Source of the DNA: Psilocybe azurescens
Taxonomy: Eukaryota > Basidiomycota > Agaricomycetes > Agaricales > Agrocybaceae
Direction: 5' to 3'
Assembly (NCBI GenBank): GCA_023853785.1
Contig: JAJIRX010000964.1
Coordinates: forward strand, 1 to 52,246
DNA: 52,246 nucleotides
Shown one piece after another: positions 32,057-44,983 of this stretch (positions within the stretch are counted from its first letter, which is position 1; the number at the start of each line of letters is the position of its first letter). The translations under genes and the position numbers were made by a program. The notes beneath the pieces are model-generated. The model ran no database searches, was not told where the DNA came from, and saw only the letters and a program-made list of their open reading frames with translations.

Positions 32057-33267
32057 AGCTATCAAGAATCTGTAGCTCATAGTAATATATCTTTCGTTTT
32101 ATGATACTCGCGCCACTCAGGTCCCACATCGGTGTTGAATTCCATGGAAACTTGGATACTAAGGTAATTGTGAATCCCCGACAATAGAGCCGAATCTCCT
32201 GTTGCAATCCAAGATTTCACCCCGCATGTAATAACAAGAAAGATGAACAGCAGTTGGACAAACATTGTTGAGGAATTATAATAAAATAGCCCTGGGGACT
32301 CAAGTGCCTTCGATCGCAACCAGTAGCGTGGGTTATATCAAGTGATTACAATGTGTGAGAAGCTATTATACATTTCAACACATTTCACAGTACGTTAACT
32401 TATTCTTCCTGACGTTGCGATACATTGTTCAGCTGCCATCTGTCAAAGTTACCATAATTCTTACGTTAAGCTCTATGGTTCCCCTTCTCGTCTAAATTTG
32501 TTGCCTCACACATCCTTCTATACACGATTTCTACCTGCAAATTTGCTATACATTGTGTACATTTCTTATTACTTAGGTTCTACTGCTAATCGGTTTTGTC
32601 TTGTAATACTAATAGGCAGTATCTGCCTTTTGTTCAACCGGTCTTCCTGGGTACTTCTAAGAGGATGCACTTTGGGTTGGAGAAAGAATGCCTTTCAGCT
32701 TCGACATCGAGTGCGCCTTTTTGATGGTACATAGCCAAGATTACAGCCTCTCCCCCATATTTATGCCAACTACACTGTACGGGGTAGACTGGGACTATGG
32801 CAGAAGTCTCTCCAAGAGCGATCCTCAGCTGGTTATGTAGATTAACGAAGACGAGAATGAAGACCTACCTCCCAAGTGGTGCGGGAACGGATGACCAGAA
32901 CGACAGGGAAAGGTGAGAGGAGATCAAGCAAAGCATGAAGTGGGAGGAAAAACGCTCATGACGATCACGCAAATCCAGCTAGATACGACCTGTGTAGTCT
33001 CCCTCACTTGTACGCAATGCGAATGTAGAGCTGTCGCTTCAAGAATGACATAGGCACAGGGTACGAGAACAAGGACATGAAAGAAGTTGACTTTCGTAAC
33101 GTAATGTTTGAATAATCTGAGAAATAGAGGTATAATTATACTCGGATGGCGGTGCTGGCTAAATCCAGACACCAATATAACGGTGTTTTGTCACTTTTAC
33201 CCTTTCCCAGATCCCCTCACCGATACCGGCTGCTCGTAGTCGAGCTTGAACATTCCGCTCCCTCACA
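32057..33267. other. Intergenic DNA with a minus-strand membrane-protein scrap
   Basis: On the minus strand 32319-32077 reads FYYNSSTMFVQLLFIFLVIT and then a hydrophilic end with FNTDVGPEWREYHK. It has one hydrophobic helix and could be the last exon of a lost membrane protein. Another minus stretch (33175-32924) is hydrophobic but has no family signature. The rest, including the NACHT gene's upstream region, holds nothing I recognise. Confidence 0.35.
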
Positions 33268-35208
33268 ATGTCGATGTTTAATCGACCGACCAACTTCTCC
33301 ATCAACAACAGCACATTCCACAATTACCATCTTCAACTTCAGAGTTCGAAAGGTATGATGTGGAATCCTATAGGGATGATATATACGCCATGCTAATGCA
33401 GGGATCGACAATAGGCGGATTTGAGCGCCTACAGGAACACGTCGCCCATGGAGCATTTCATGACTCAGGCGAGCACTTCGATCCACCGAAATGTCATCCC
33501 AACACACGAGTCGCGATTATAAAGAGGATTACAGATTGGATCAGTGGACTCAGCGAAGATACTCGAGGCTCTCTCATTATGTGGCTCTACGGCGCAGCTG
33601 GTGCCGGAAAATCCGCAATTGCGCAGACTATTGCCGAGATTCTGGACGGCCGGCACTTCGCCCTTGCCAGTTTCTTCTTTTGGCGAAATGACCCACAACG
33701 AGGAACAGCCAAGCTGCTCGTCACCACACTAGCGTATCAGCTGGCAGTGAATCTTCCCCTTGTGTTCCGAGAACGACTAGGGCTGGCATTCGAGAACGAT
33801 CCAGTGATTACCACACGATCGCTTGAGGTACAATTCAAGATCCTCGTCCGAGAGCCTCTCCTTGAACTTCTTCATTCTGGATTCGCAACCAACAACCACA
33901 TCATCGTCACTATCGATGGTCTTGATGAATGTGACGATCCAAAAGTTCAAGCCAGAATTATAGATCTCTCCTTAAGGCTTCTGCATAGTCGGGACTTACC
34001 TCTGAAGATCCTCATAGCAAGTCGCCCAGAGATAGATATCTCCTCATCCTTAGATAGAAAAACATTCTCTACGCTGGCAAGAATCACATTGAATGACGAC
34101 TATCAATCTGAAGAGGGTATTCGACATTTCCTCGCAGATAAATTTCACGAGATCAAAACTCAACATTGCCCTCGCTCTTACATCCCGATCGGCTGGCCCG
34201 CAGAAGATTCACTCGATAAACTCGTTGAAAAGTCTTCAGGGCAGTTTATCTACGCATCGATTGTGGTGAAGTATATCGCCTCCCCGCATCATCGCCCAAC
34301 ACATCGCCTTGAAGTTGTTCTTGGTATACAACTGCCAAAGGCGGGTGATAGTCCCTTGCAGAGCTCTATGTCTTGTACCAGCGCATCCTAATGGAAGTTG
34401 AAGAAGTAGACCTGATATTGAAGATCATTGGATTCCTCGTTCTTCACCCTCTAAACGTCTCTCACAGTTTGGTAACATTTATAGAAGCCTTCCTTTTGCT
34501 AGCTCCTGGAGATGTTCAACTTCTAATGCAGAACCTCGGCTCCCTTATCTCAGTTGAAATTTATCCTGGTAATCCTGATGGTGCAGAGGTGTTGGCCGTT
34601 CGCCTATTACGTGCATCATTGAAAGATTATCTACTCAATCAGTCGCGATCGAAAGATTTTTTCTTGACCGTCTCAAAATGCACACGCAGTATGCCGAGTT
34701 ATGCCTTACTCATATAACCAAGTTTCCTTCATTGCAATCCAATTCATCTCACCATCCATTCACGGGTATGTCGCCCTATGTAATATGCTTGAAAGTTCTA
34801 ATTGCATAAAAATAGACACACTGAATGGACTCTGGCCTATCTTCCAATATTTTTTCTATCACCGCCCTCTTGCCAAACCAAATCCACAGCTCCTCCAAAA
34901 TTCTCTCCGTCTAACACTCAATCGCTGCCATACTATCCTCGGAGTAAGAGGTCGTTATGATACAATATTTTCTGAGGAATATTTCCGATACCTCGATTCC
35001 CTCTGCTCTGTATGTGTCATTTTTTGCAAAACTATGCAATCTGACCACCTCGCCAGACTTGGGCTAATTCGGAAGTTTCTCAATTTTATGTTGATGAGAT
35101 AGTCGCACTTGAAGAACTCATTAAAGCTCAGCTTGGTCCATGTCCTCTAGCCTCAATTACGTATGAGGATCCACCGGCTTATTGGAGTCTTGGCCTCATC
35201 TCTATGTA
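33268..35208 (+). CDS. NACHT-domain NTPase (NLR-like), with homopolymer frameshifts
   Basis: Exon 1 (33268-33352) encodes MSMFNRPTNFSINNSTFHNY..., the short leader with an NxSTF motif seen before many agaricomycete NACHT proteins. An intron (33353-33414) joins in phase to GGFERLQEHVAHGAFHDSGE. The NACHT domain follows: P-loop GAAGAGKSA (from 33591), SFFFWRNDPQRGTAKLLVTT, Walker B IIVTIDGLDECD (about 33901-33936) and a sensor-like LKILIASRPE. The C-terminal half continues in other frames: ELYVLYQRILMEVEEVDLIL after a shift near 34353, FLDRLKMHTQYAELCLTHIT after a shift near 34665, and SITYEDPPAYWSLGLISM ending at TAA 35206-35208. The first two shifts are each repaired by one extra base in a G or T run. 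Such proteins are STAND-type signal NTPases, in fungi often linked to non-self recognition; the partner or effector domain is not evident here. Confidence 0.85.
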
Positions 35209-35998
35209 ACAAAATTTGGGCAATGCAAGGCGTATACACTGCTGGCGCCGACCGCTGTATGTCTGACATACAGCGATTTATATACATGACTTATGTAAGA
35301 ATTGATGTAAGTATGACATATAGTATTTATGTTTAGAAATAATACAGATATCAAACATATATTCTGTTCGGTAGCTGTATTTTGAACAAACACCGTTTCT
35401 GTTTCTAAGCTGTAAGTAAATAAAACACCTGAATAAACATGACTTCTTTTCTTTGGCTGTTTGTCAAAGATACAGAATAGCTGTATATAATAGCTGTATG
35501 TAAAACATACAGATATGGTGTATATAATTGCTGTATGTTATACAAATATGACTTGTGTAAATAGAACTTACAGTTAAAGAACAGAACTTCTGTTAGTAAA
35601 ACAAACAGAATTTATGTATGTAATTACTGTATGTCGACCTTACATCGAAACATACAGTATTCGACTCGCTGAGCGAAGTCGATGAGTGCGCGAAGAATTC
35701 GCATTTCGAGCGCTGACGGCGACTTCGCACACGACATTTAAACAATTGAATGTACTTTATTATCGACTCGCGGTTCATTCAATTTAATCCATTTGACGCG
35801 ATAAAGACGCTGTATTTTACTGACTACAGAGTGCAAAGATCTATTTAGTTAACCATTTGTAAACGACAACGCCAAAGTGAATCGATACTTAAGCACGCGT
35901 GAAGAAACCGGGCACAAATCCCACTATCAACTTTTTCACCATCATCCGTCACATCGAGTACATCCTCGCTACGCACTCACACCGAATACCAAATATCA
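35209..35998. repeat. CTGTATGT/ACATACAG palindrome array, possible CACTA-like element end
   Basis: Starting at CACTGCTGGCGCCGACCG (35237), a 10-bp palindrome CGCTGTATGT-CTG-ACATACAGCG (35253-35275) is followed, to about 35662, by many copies of CTGTATGT, CTGTATAT and ACATACAG in both orientations. The remaining part (35665-35830) repeats CGACTCGC and GCGAAGTCG. Dense short inverted words next to a CACTG terminus are typical of subterminal regions of CACTA-type elements. A minus-strand Tnp2 relic lies 4 kb downstream. A matching second terminus was not found in the window. Confidence 0.45.
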
Positions 35999-36453
35999 AT
36001 GTCTGGCGCTAATTCTTCTACAGAGCAAGGTAAGTGTCATTGTATATCTAAGAAAATAGCTCATCAAACTAACCTAATGATGCCCAGACGTAGAGATGCA
36101 CGTCTACGCGACTCGAGACCGCGATGAATGCGGTCGAGAAGGTAAGGAAATGTCGCTATCGACTCATTCGACGGTCATGGCCTCATACCCGTTCGGCAGT
36201 CTCGACAATCCAGCGAGAGGGGAGAGATGACGCGACCGATGCAATAACGAAGGCGTTGGCCCTCCTCGGTGAGTCGTCGCTGTGCTAGCCGTCAAGTTTC
36301 CAGCGCGGCTCACGTTAGTTATTCCCCGCCGAAGATCTCAACTCCAAGGATGCAGCCACTCGGTCGGACGAGGAGATGGATATCGATAACGAGGAAGCGT
36401 CGGGAGCCTTCAACCAAGCGGGAGAGGCTATGGAGGACGTGAGAGGACGGTAG
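35999..36453 (+). CDS. Small hypothetical protein, likely four exons
   Basis: Not recognised. Exons 35999-36029, 36088-36141, about 36200-36280 and about 36329-36453 all have GT...AG borders (GTAAGTG, GTAAGG, GTGAGTC donors) and keep phase. They read MSGANSSTEQD, VEMHVYATRDRDECGRE, STIQREGRDDATDAITKALA and then an acidic end with SDEEMDIDNEEASGAFNQAG and TAG at 36451. An alternative is to start at the ATG at 36114 and read through the second intron (MNAVEKVRKCRYRLIRRSWP). Protein size would be about 90 residues either way. Lying between the palindrome array and the Tnp2 relic, it could be an accessory gene of that element. Confidence 0.4.
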
Positions 36454-39400
36454 CTCGGGCGATAAGGGGAGGGATAGGGGGACTGTGACGAAGAGTCGAA
36501 TGAGGAGGAGAAGATGGAGATATAAGGCGCTGTATGGCCACTTAAAAGACGATGAAATGTGACGAGAAGGGTATGGGAAGGGTATGGTTTGATCGACATG
36601 ATATGTAACATAAAACAGTGCGGTGAAGCACACACATATAGATCCAGTTTGACCGAAGGGGGAAGAAATATGCAAGCTATGATCATTCAATGCAAAAACT
36701 TTTCATTCTGAGCACGGACTTCCTTGGAGAGATAAGGCCAAGTCAGAGTCCTAACCACCTCTTTCTTCAGCTTGCGCTCGTCGCCACCCGCGCATTCTTT
36801 CGCCAGCTTGATCTCCCATCCGCACAGAATATACAGCAGTCGACGTTTGACTGAATGAGCACCGAGAGCCGCCGCGAGCGAACGATGGCGATACGCATCC
36901 GCGAGCGGCAGGCTAAGGTGCTTCATCACCTAGGCGATCTATATGAAAAAAGAGGGAAATAGATTAAAAACACGTCATATAAAAGAACACGATAAATCAT
37001 CTATACGCACTGTGACAGTCGCGCTCCGCGACACGCCGCTGTACGACGGCCGGGGTGGGGTGCGCCGGGAGGTGCGGAGACGCTGGGAAATGGAAGTTAG
37101 GGTGAGTATGCATATGCGCGTGGGTGGACTGTTTCTGCATCCGCCGAAGAGTACATTTGGGCAGGAGACGTTTGTATCGGAGGACCTAGAGGTTAAAAAA
37201 AAAAAGAAAACTGAGTAAACGGACTCTAGTGATAGAGTCTTGGCAGTATCTCTAATGACATGAAAGATGGATTATGAACACCGGAATTCAGTGCACGATA
37301 ACGCCGGCTAGAACACTTACAAGTACATGAATGTGTCTTGTGATACAATCTCTAAGGATTGGCGTTGAGAGCCTGTGTGCTCGGAGCCACGCTGCTTCCC
37401 CCGATTGAAACACGCCTTCACCCACGGCTTCGACTTTTAAGAGTTGTTCGTGATTGCGTTGAAACATGTAATATCGACTCAATTTTGGAGAGTCGTAGCT
37501 AGAGTAATGATTTCTATATCATGGGCGAATTCACTAATATCGTGCATGCGATATAATTCGCTTTAGAGAGGCGTCATTGCGGTTCGAACAATGAGCGCAT
37601 ATGATATTCTGCAATAACACCGCAAGTCTACCAAACACCTTAAAAATTAGCCAAGATTCACTGAAAAGTCACCGTTGTACAGACCGGGCTTTTGAAGAAG
37701 CTTTCCTGGTCGTCAAGGTCTGTCAAGTTGAACATGCCAGAGCATCATAAAGCAATCAAGACACACCTTTGACTATGGTTTCCTCAAACTTTCCTCGTGA
37801 TTTACACGCCACGAATTACACTATGTGTGTCCCAGACCGTCTGCAGTGCAAACATAAAGCAACCGAAACAGAGGCATGAAAAACTTCATCCTCTGAATCA
37901 TATCGTTCTCAGCGAGCAATAGACAATCGTCATATCAAATTACTGTACTCCAATAGCAGAGGTTGCTACATACTGAACTAAGTGTATATTAGAGGTATTC
38001 ATTACTTTACAATACTCTTTTGGTGAGCGATGCTGGCTGTTATGGGATAGATCTGTAGGCGCGCTTGAGGCGCGCAAATGGGATGCTAGAATGTTGGAAC
38101 GAAGGGGAAAGTGTCACATTGTCACACCAGCGTCTTTGATATACGACGACGATTTCCATGCCGTCGCTTTTGAAAACCGCCTTCTCGGCTTCATCGGCAT
38201 GAAATTTCGCCCTGTATATCACCCTCGCACACTTATTTTCTCGCTTTCCCTCTCATTCCTCCCATCGCACTTGTAAATCAAAATTAGACCAATTCTCACT
38301 TCCATTGACTATGATTGCACTCGTACATAGATATATTATGATTGAGAATAATTCCATCAAACTTCGCGCACTGCTTGTTTTCACATCATATTTGATAAAG
38401 CGCAGTGCTGACTTAGTAGGGAGAGGACAGTGATTAAAATTAAAAATGGTCGCTGTGCTCGGAGATTTGATAATTAAACTAGCACACAAACTATCGCACA
38501 ACTATACTAGACAGTAGCGGTTATAGTGGTAATGATATGCTGGGAGGGGATGAAATCGGATGCTAATGCACGTTAGAACAGAAAGTGAAGTCGGCCCGCC
38601 GGGTCTGAACTAATCAAAGTGCGCGAGACCTTCAGCATATCATCCAACTCCTGATGGTTGTGATTAGTATTGTTGGTATGTGTCGTATCCCGAATTTTAA
38701 ATGAAAGAAATCTGGCAAATTGTCGATGGGAAGTGCAGATCGCATCGGTGCGTTACCAATGAAAAATATTCTTCGGCCAGATCGGTACAGGAAACGAAAT
38801 CGCAACGGGTTGTGGAGTCCCCATGTTGCCTACAAGACGGTTCAGAAGCAATATCATATCCAGATCAACGTACATACCTCCAACGAATCCAAGTCATTCT
38901 GCGACCAGATATGGTCAACTGCGCTAATAATGTCTCCCGATCTAAGGCCGGGCGTAATTATTGAAAAAGTACGGAGTAGCAAGAGATACAGGCATAGAAA
39001 CGATGTATTGACGCTTTGGATGAGGGAAAGGCTGGTTGGTACGCCTCTGAAGTTGAATTTGGAGCCATAAAAGCCGATGCACTCGCCGTACGGGAACCTT
39101 GACGGGTTGGTTATAGTAGAAAATGCTGATGGAAAGGAGAAGCATTTATGGCATATTTTGAAGGCCACGAGAAATATAAAAAGGGGTACCAAGCAAGTGA
39201 TTAATTGCTGAAAGTTGATCAAGGAGAAGGAGACGATCATGGTTGGGAGAGAGAAAGTTAGCGATTTGAAAGCGATTTAAACATATTTAAAGCTTACAAC
39301 ACAAAGGAAAAGAGGTACTAAGCAAGCGATTGACCTTCAGACAAAGGCGAGCTCGAGTGGCGAGAGGAAAGCGTGAGAATATATTGAGATTGTCCTGTTA

Positions 39401-39650
39401 TCGCACAATTACAACTAGATGATCGTGTCAGTAACACGACTTAAAGTTAGCACCTTGTACTAGTAAGACGCACAAAGGTGCATAGTCTGTTAAGAAGGCG
39501 GTGATTTCCTTATGCTAACGTTCTCCAGCCTTAAGGAATTCAAGAATTTGACTCTCAGGCTGAAGTCAGTTCAAGATTACCATCGCGCCTACGTGTAAAC
39601 ATATAGACAAGAGAAATAGTACATCAAATTTTGTACAATTATGTTCTGTA
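36454..39650. other. Long spacer without a recognised gene
   Basis: The best coding signal is minus-strand 36929-36687 (ADAYRHRSLAAALGAHSVKR...LLYILCGWEIKLAKE), preceded on that strand by a possible exon ending near 37015 with a GTGCGTAT donor. The family is unknown. Elsewhere there are only short open frames, for example minus 38222-38040, and no RNA gene or repeat family I can name. It could be interior DNA of the Tnp2 element. Confidence 0.35.
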
Positions 39651-42600
39651 TCAAACCGACGTAACTCGAGATAAACTTACGCATACGGCAACGTCTTGCC
39701 CTTCCCACGGAATAACACATTTGGCGTAGTGAGTATCGACCATAGATAAGGGAATAACTTCAATAAAGTCCTCCATCTCAACGCCCCAAATATTTGCTCC
39801 GAGATATGGGTAGTGAGCGTAGGGATCGTCTTTGATTTTCGCCGTCTGAAGTCGCTTTGACAACGCAGCCAAATAGTGTCGAACAGAAGACTTTCACGGA
39901 AGAAAAGAATATCCTGAATGCAATAGGGTATTGAGTCGTAAAGAATCTGACTGTTGCCTTCGTGGATGGAAGCCCTAGTATATGAAACACGACCTTGTGT
40001 ATATCGACCTATAACGTTGGCAGGAGGACATTGAGAAATTTTATAGGTCATCTTAATCACATTCCGGACGTTCGAGTCGAGTTGAGTTTCTGAACTTTGG
40101 TGGTAATAAATGTCATCGTTGCCGAGTTCCGTATCCTGGTCGTCGACTTCAATTTCCTGCGCTGTAGCTGTAGCGTAACTTGCTAGAGAATTTTGATTCT
40201 GAGGTCGAACAAATCTCTCGAACATCGAGGCGCAATTGAGAATGATGGGAGGGCATGTTACTTTGGAAAATAGCGCTCTGAGATTCGATCTTCTATGCCA
40301 CGACTCTGCGATTGTAGCCTCGTACTCGCCCTGAGTTTTATCAGCTATATATAACGTTCCAACCCCAAATATTGGAATGATGGCTTACCTGGATGGTAAT
40401 TGGTGTGAATTCGCTGAAGTGTTCCGATCATACGGCTCAAAAGGGAAATGTCCACCAGCCATGCACAGGCCCGTACGCAGATAGAAATTCCCAAGATGTA
40501 AGGCCATATGGTGATTAGGATGGCATTTGTAGTCCGGAAAAAGACGCCAATTCCTGACGGTAAACCAGCATGTGATCGAGATAAAGTTCCCGTGTCTAGC
40601 CGATGTTTTTCGAGAAGTTATGATGGAAATTGCCTGGAATAACGCCATCGTCAGCTTGAGAAGATCTTGACGTTCACGGCTCGCAATGTCGTTGCAGCTT
40701 CTTGACCATAGGCGAATGAGAGTGACGGGAAGATAAAGAGATCCTGCTGCTCGCCATTGATCAGATTTCAGTTTGGGACCAGAGGAAGAAATTGACGTAG
40801 GAATTGAAGTCGCCCAAGATGGCTTTACCATCACTTGAATGTCTCGTCGTATTTCACCCATATCTTCAGAAGTAAGTAAGTAACCCTGTCTGCCACTTAA
40901 TCCAGGGAGGTACGAGAGGCTGGCAATATCTCAGGCTGTTTAGTTCGCTACATTGAGAGTAAATTTGAGTCGGTCGGGGTCAGAAGCCGAGCAGTGATAG
41001 AAAATTGTACCACGTACCCATCTCACCACAATCTCTGCCAGTTCTGGTTTGCGGTACTTTTTCTTGACAGGAGAGGAGGTATCTATGCCTGTGGCTGTCA
41101 CAGTCATCGGGATACAACCAAGTCCTTTACAGACATAAATTAGCGACGATAGATGGCAGGCTTTTCCGGCCCAATGTTTGGCATGCTTCTGAATAGTAGC
41201 TTCTACGTCTGGGCCTTTTGGAGCGGTTGTTTCAGCCAGTCTTCCAAGCGCCTGACGCTTGCCTTTTGGGTCGGGGTGAAAAGATCAGTGTCCAAGTTAT
41301 CAGCGGTGTAGGGGAATAAACGTCCTGCAAGGGAATTGACGACAGGCAAGCCTTCTTTGGGAATCTTTTTACATCCCAAGATATTCTGAAAGTGCTCCTT
41401 GATCAAACCCAAGAAGAGGTTGTGCATCGGATCGATCGGCAGGTGCTTGGTTGCGTCATAGTATGGCAAACGAAGCAATTCCGAGGAACGCAGGCCCGAT
41501 AAGTCGAAGGAACTGTCTGCCAGGTTTTGAGTTGCTGCGTCACGGTACTTTTGAGCACGAAGTCGGCAGGAATCGTTGGTGCGCCATGTCCAGGTAGTAT
41601 ATTCAACGTCGTTGTAAGAATGCTTAGTAAGACTGCAAGTGCAAACTGAACAGAAAAATTCGTGATTATGCAAAGAGAAGCCGCCAATTTTGCGAGCAGC
41701 AGGAAGATCTGCTATAACTGCAATGAGAGCGCAAAAGATCCATCGCCCGAGTTCATAGAGAGCCGTCCTCGTAAAACGTATCGCCTTCCCAAAATAACAA
41801 CAATTCATCAACCAAGGGCCGCAATAATGGGTTAATGGAGTCAAGGCTAGGCTCAGAGGGTCCTGGAATAATGCCGGCAAGGAAGATGTTCTCGGGTTTG
41901 TAGCGGATGTCGATGGGAAGATTAAGACATATCAAGGCGATGACACCGATCGACACTTTCTTACCGGCAGTCAAATTTCTCAGAGGGTTGAAGAAATCGA
42001 ATCCAAGAGAGAAAAGGTATCTGCCTGAAGTCTCGTCACCGATTTTGCTTAAAGTGCGCTCTTTTGTCGTGTCCTTTGAGTTCCTTGATACGCGTTGCCT
42101 GGAAAATATCTTCGATATCACCGTGCTCATCTGATTTCATCCTCACCAGGCTGAATCCATCTTCTCCTCGTGATGTTCTCCGTGAAACGAGGTTAGCCAT
42201 CCAATCATGAAAGCTGAAAGCAATGTATGGTTTGATCGGCGTATTGATCCGGCCTTTTCCAATCCGTGTAGGGCGAACCAGCAGCTCTCTGCAGGATCTA
42301 GTAGGACCTCCCTGCTTCATAGGTCTTCGGCGAGCTCGACATCTCTCCGGGTAGACAGGGATATCATGCACCATTTCCGCCGAGTAGATCTCGTAGCACT
42401 TGGGGCACGTTGCGTACACTGTACTGTGCGCGTCGAGATTGAAATAGCTTGTTGCCGTATCGGACGCCACGAGGGAATTTGCTCAGAAGCCTCTGAATTA
42501 CGGGTGGGACGGTAATTTGAGAGGCTGAAATAGCTGTCTCTTGCACGATGTAATCGCACATTTGAAAGATCCAGTGGCAACCGCCGAGAAAGGCCAAGAA

Positions 42601-43340
42601 TAACTTGGATGGCTACGCACCATGAACGCCGGGCGAGTTGAATGATAGAATTGGCCGATTGCATGATAGGTTTGAAGTGTCGTCCTTGTAGTCAACATAT
42701 TAGGCAATGAAAGGTATTAGATCAGATATGTTTTTACCTGAATCGTAAACCCGAGGTGCACTCGATGTAACTCTCTCGCTTCTTGAGCTCCTTTGTATAC
42801 AAATCATTAATGTTCTTAACTTCGATTCCAAGAAGATCGAGTGCCGCTTTGGCGCATTCTCGGTGAGTGTTTTAATGGAAGGGTGCTTTCGGGTTGGCCC
42901 ATGTTTTGCCGGGCGAGCGAAACTACAGATCTCTCGACAAATCCTTGAACAGAGGTACACATCTCCAAACCATCCAGTAAAGAAGAGTCCTTGAGTGGTC
43001 CGGGATTTAGATCGAGACGCCTGATCGTTTGCTGCTGAGCCGTGGATTTCATCCAGGATAAGGCCGATGTGAGCCGCCATCCGTTTTTCTTGTCGATAAT
43101 ATAATCGGAGTTGGGCTTGATGACTGAGGATGGTATCAGATTGATTTGTTCGATCGTCAAACTCTCCATTTGTTCCTCTATATGCTGTTGATGAACAGCG
43201 AGGGCCTCTGTTTGAGCATCCCAGGCGTGGATATCCAACTCGCAAGTCCTCTCTCTGTTGCTGGAATTGGTGTGCTTTATAGTCCCTGGCGTTAAGCAGT
43301 TTGCCCTGCTCTCCAGTGATCGGATCGGTAAAGTCACAAC
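39651..43340 (-). pseudogene. Tnp2 / Plavaka-type transposase (Transposase_21-like), broken
   Basis: Running right to left on the minus strand: an N-terminal helical part (TKELKKRESYIECTSGLRF, about 42735-42795), then ISASQITVPPVIQRLLSKFP, a zinc-ribbon-like CPKCYEIY...YPERC (about 42340-42420), and PIKPYIAFSFHDWMANLVSR. After a frame change comes GDETSGRYLFSLGFDFFNPL and the diagnostic CLNLPIDIRYKPENIFLAGI with IPGPSEPS (about 41860-41930). After another shift: DLPAARKIGGFSLHNHEFFC and the LPIDPMHNLFLGLIKEHF motif (about 41390-41445). The C-terminal half (40861-40385 and 40225-39677) contains SDQWRAAGSLYLPVTLIRLW and PNHHMALH. Putative catalytic residues are spread over these blocks. Several shifts and stops make it non-functional as read. 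Family call firm; termini of the element unknown. Confidence 0.88.
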
Positions 43341-43581
43341 AGCGTCGTAAATTTGCAGCAGCAGAGCCGCGATTGCTCGTTAATCGCGGGCGGCATGAAG
43401 GTATGATAGTGGTCTGGTATCAGAGGTCCAGATGGACTACTAGATAAGACGTCGATAAAGATTAGTTTTTCCTCACGCTCTCAATAAGCTTACATAAATG
43501 CACACTGTAGCACGGAGGTTTTTGCTTATGTCGTATGGAACAAGAAAAAGGCGATGAATCTCCATAGTACACTACTCGGTG

Positions 43582-44983
43582 TTAAATTATGTATTCGACT
43601 GGCACCGCATCAATAATTTGTCGCAAAACAGGCAGAAATTGTTGTTTTGTATCAATTTCAACACGACAACAAGGACACAATGGGGTGCCCTGGCCAATCG
43701 GAGTGCCCCTGGTTCTGGTTTCTTGGAAAGGATCCACGATTCGATACAGGCTTTACAGAACGTATGTCCACATCCTAGCCTGTGAGACACATCATTCGCT
43801 GGAATCATGAATTTTCACGGTAAAACACATACATCACAGGTGTAGTAACCATGAAGTCTGTACATATAGGGCAGGTTATACTCTCAACGACAGTTTTCAC
43901 GAACTGTTCCAGAGATTTCGCCTCATGTTCCAGTCGGGAAGACAACTGGAGAAGAGTCAGACAGTTGAGAGCTTATTTTACCCCAACTCACCGAACTCAT
44001 TTGTTGCCTCTCGGAGTTGAAAGCCTAGTTTAAACGCACATGAGCGGGTATAGCTCAAGATGGGAAAGGTCCTACGACGTGTAGTTCATTTGTCTCGCTA
44101 ATGAGACTTTGAGCTACAAGTTTTGATTGATCGAGTTCACGGGAAATCGCTGTATTCTCCTGCAGTAGTTACTTAGTCACCAAGTGCCTTGAATATAAGA
44201 GAAATAAATTACCGCTTGTAGTTGAGTAGTTTTTGCTGGTAGCTTCTTGTGCGACATCTTTTGCTTGACTCAATTCGAAAGAAATACGCCCGACATCCTG
44301 CCATGCTTGCTCAGCCGTAAAATAATTTATAACTAGAATGACGAACAATTTCAAGTTGCTTTTTGCTGCATCAAATTGCTCCAATTTCATCCGCTCATCA
44401 TTCAAGGAGGACTTGAGTGCTTCCACTTGGTTCCTGTAGCCCGCTAACATTTCTTCCAGCTCATTACGGCATGAATTTTCCTGATAGATTAATTAGCAAC
44501 AGGGTCAGTATCCAGGGATCCCCACAACTCACTGTACTAAGCACGTCATTGAGTTCACCGATTCGTCCTTCATACTCTTCCAGCTTTGCTTTGAGTTCTC
44601 GATTGCATTCTAAACTTTTGTCCAGCTTGCGACTGTTGTCGTCTATAGGCTCCAGCATGGAAAGGCCTGTCTGTCCCTGACTGAATTAACAAGGATACTG
44701 ACATGATGTTCGCGATAGCTCACCTCGATCACCTCAAGTTCGACGACATTTTCCATGCTTACGTTGTCGAGCTAAATAAGGATGATAGTGAGTGTTCGGT
44801 CTATGACACGTAAGAAATTGGACTTACAGTGGCAGAGGCTTCAAGGCGCATCGATTCAACATAGGATGTGGTGTTCAAGGGGGCCACGGAGTAACGACCG
44901 GCATTCATATTGCGCGCTTTTCTGTTTCGTAGGGCATCATGGATTCTGAGCTTGGTGGGTTTGAGTGGGTTGCGACTCGACAT
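43582..44983 (-). CDS. RING-finger protein with coiled coil, multi-exon
   Basis: Start ATG at 44983 (MSSRNPLKPTKLRIHDALRN). Introns with clean GT-AG borders separate exon 1 (44983-44828), exon 2 (44771-44724, ends VVELEVIE), exon 3 (44676-44533, DNSRKLDKSLECNRELKAKL) and exon 4 (from 44480, ENSCRNELEEMLAGYRNQVE). Smaller exons follow (ENTAISRELDQSKLVAQSLI and SRLEHEAKSLEQFVKTVVES). The C-terminus is a C3HC4-type RING: CPICTDF (about 43860-43880), LGCGHTFCKACIESW (about 43745-43790), then CPCCRVEI and the end VPVEYII with TAA at 43584-43582. The final part needs one frame change near 43700 or a short intron. Coiled coil plus C-terminal RING suggests an E3 ubiquitin ligase that dimerises; the substrate is unknown. 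It is one of the better preserved genes in the window. Confidence 0.75.

Noticed and set aside
36315..36690. Two overlapping minus-strand frames of 123 codons
   Set aside because: They overlap the last exon of the small plus-strand gene and lack any signature; Ser/Pro-rich from CT-rich DNA.
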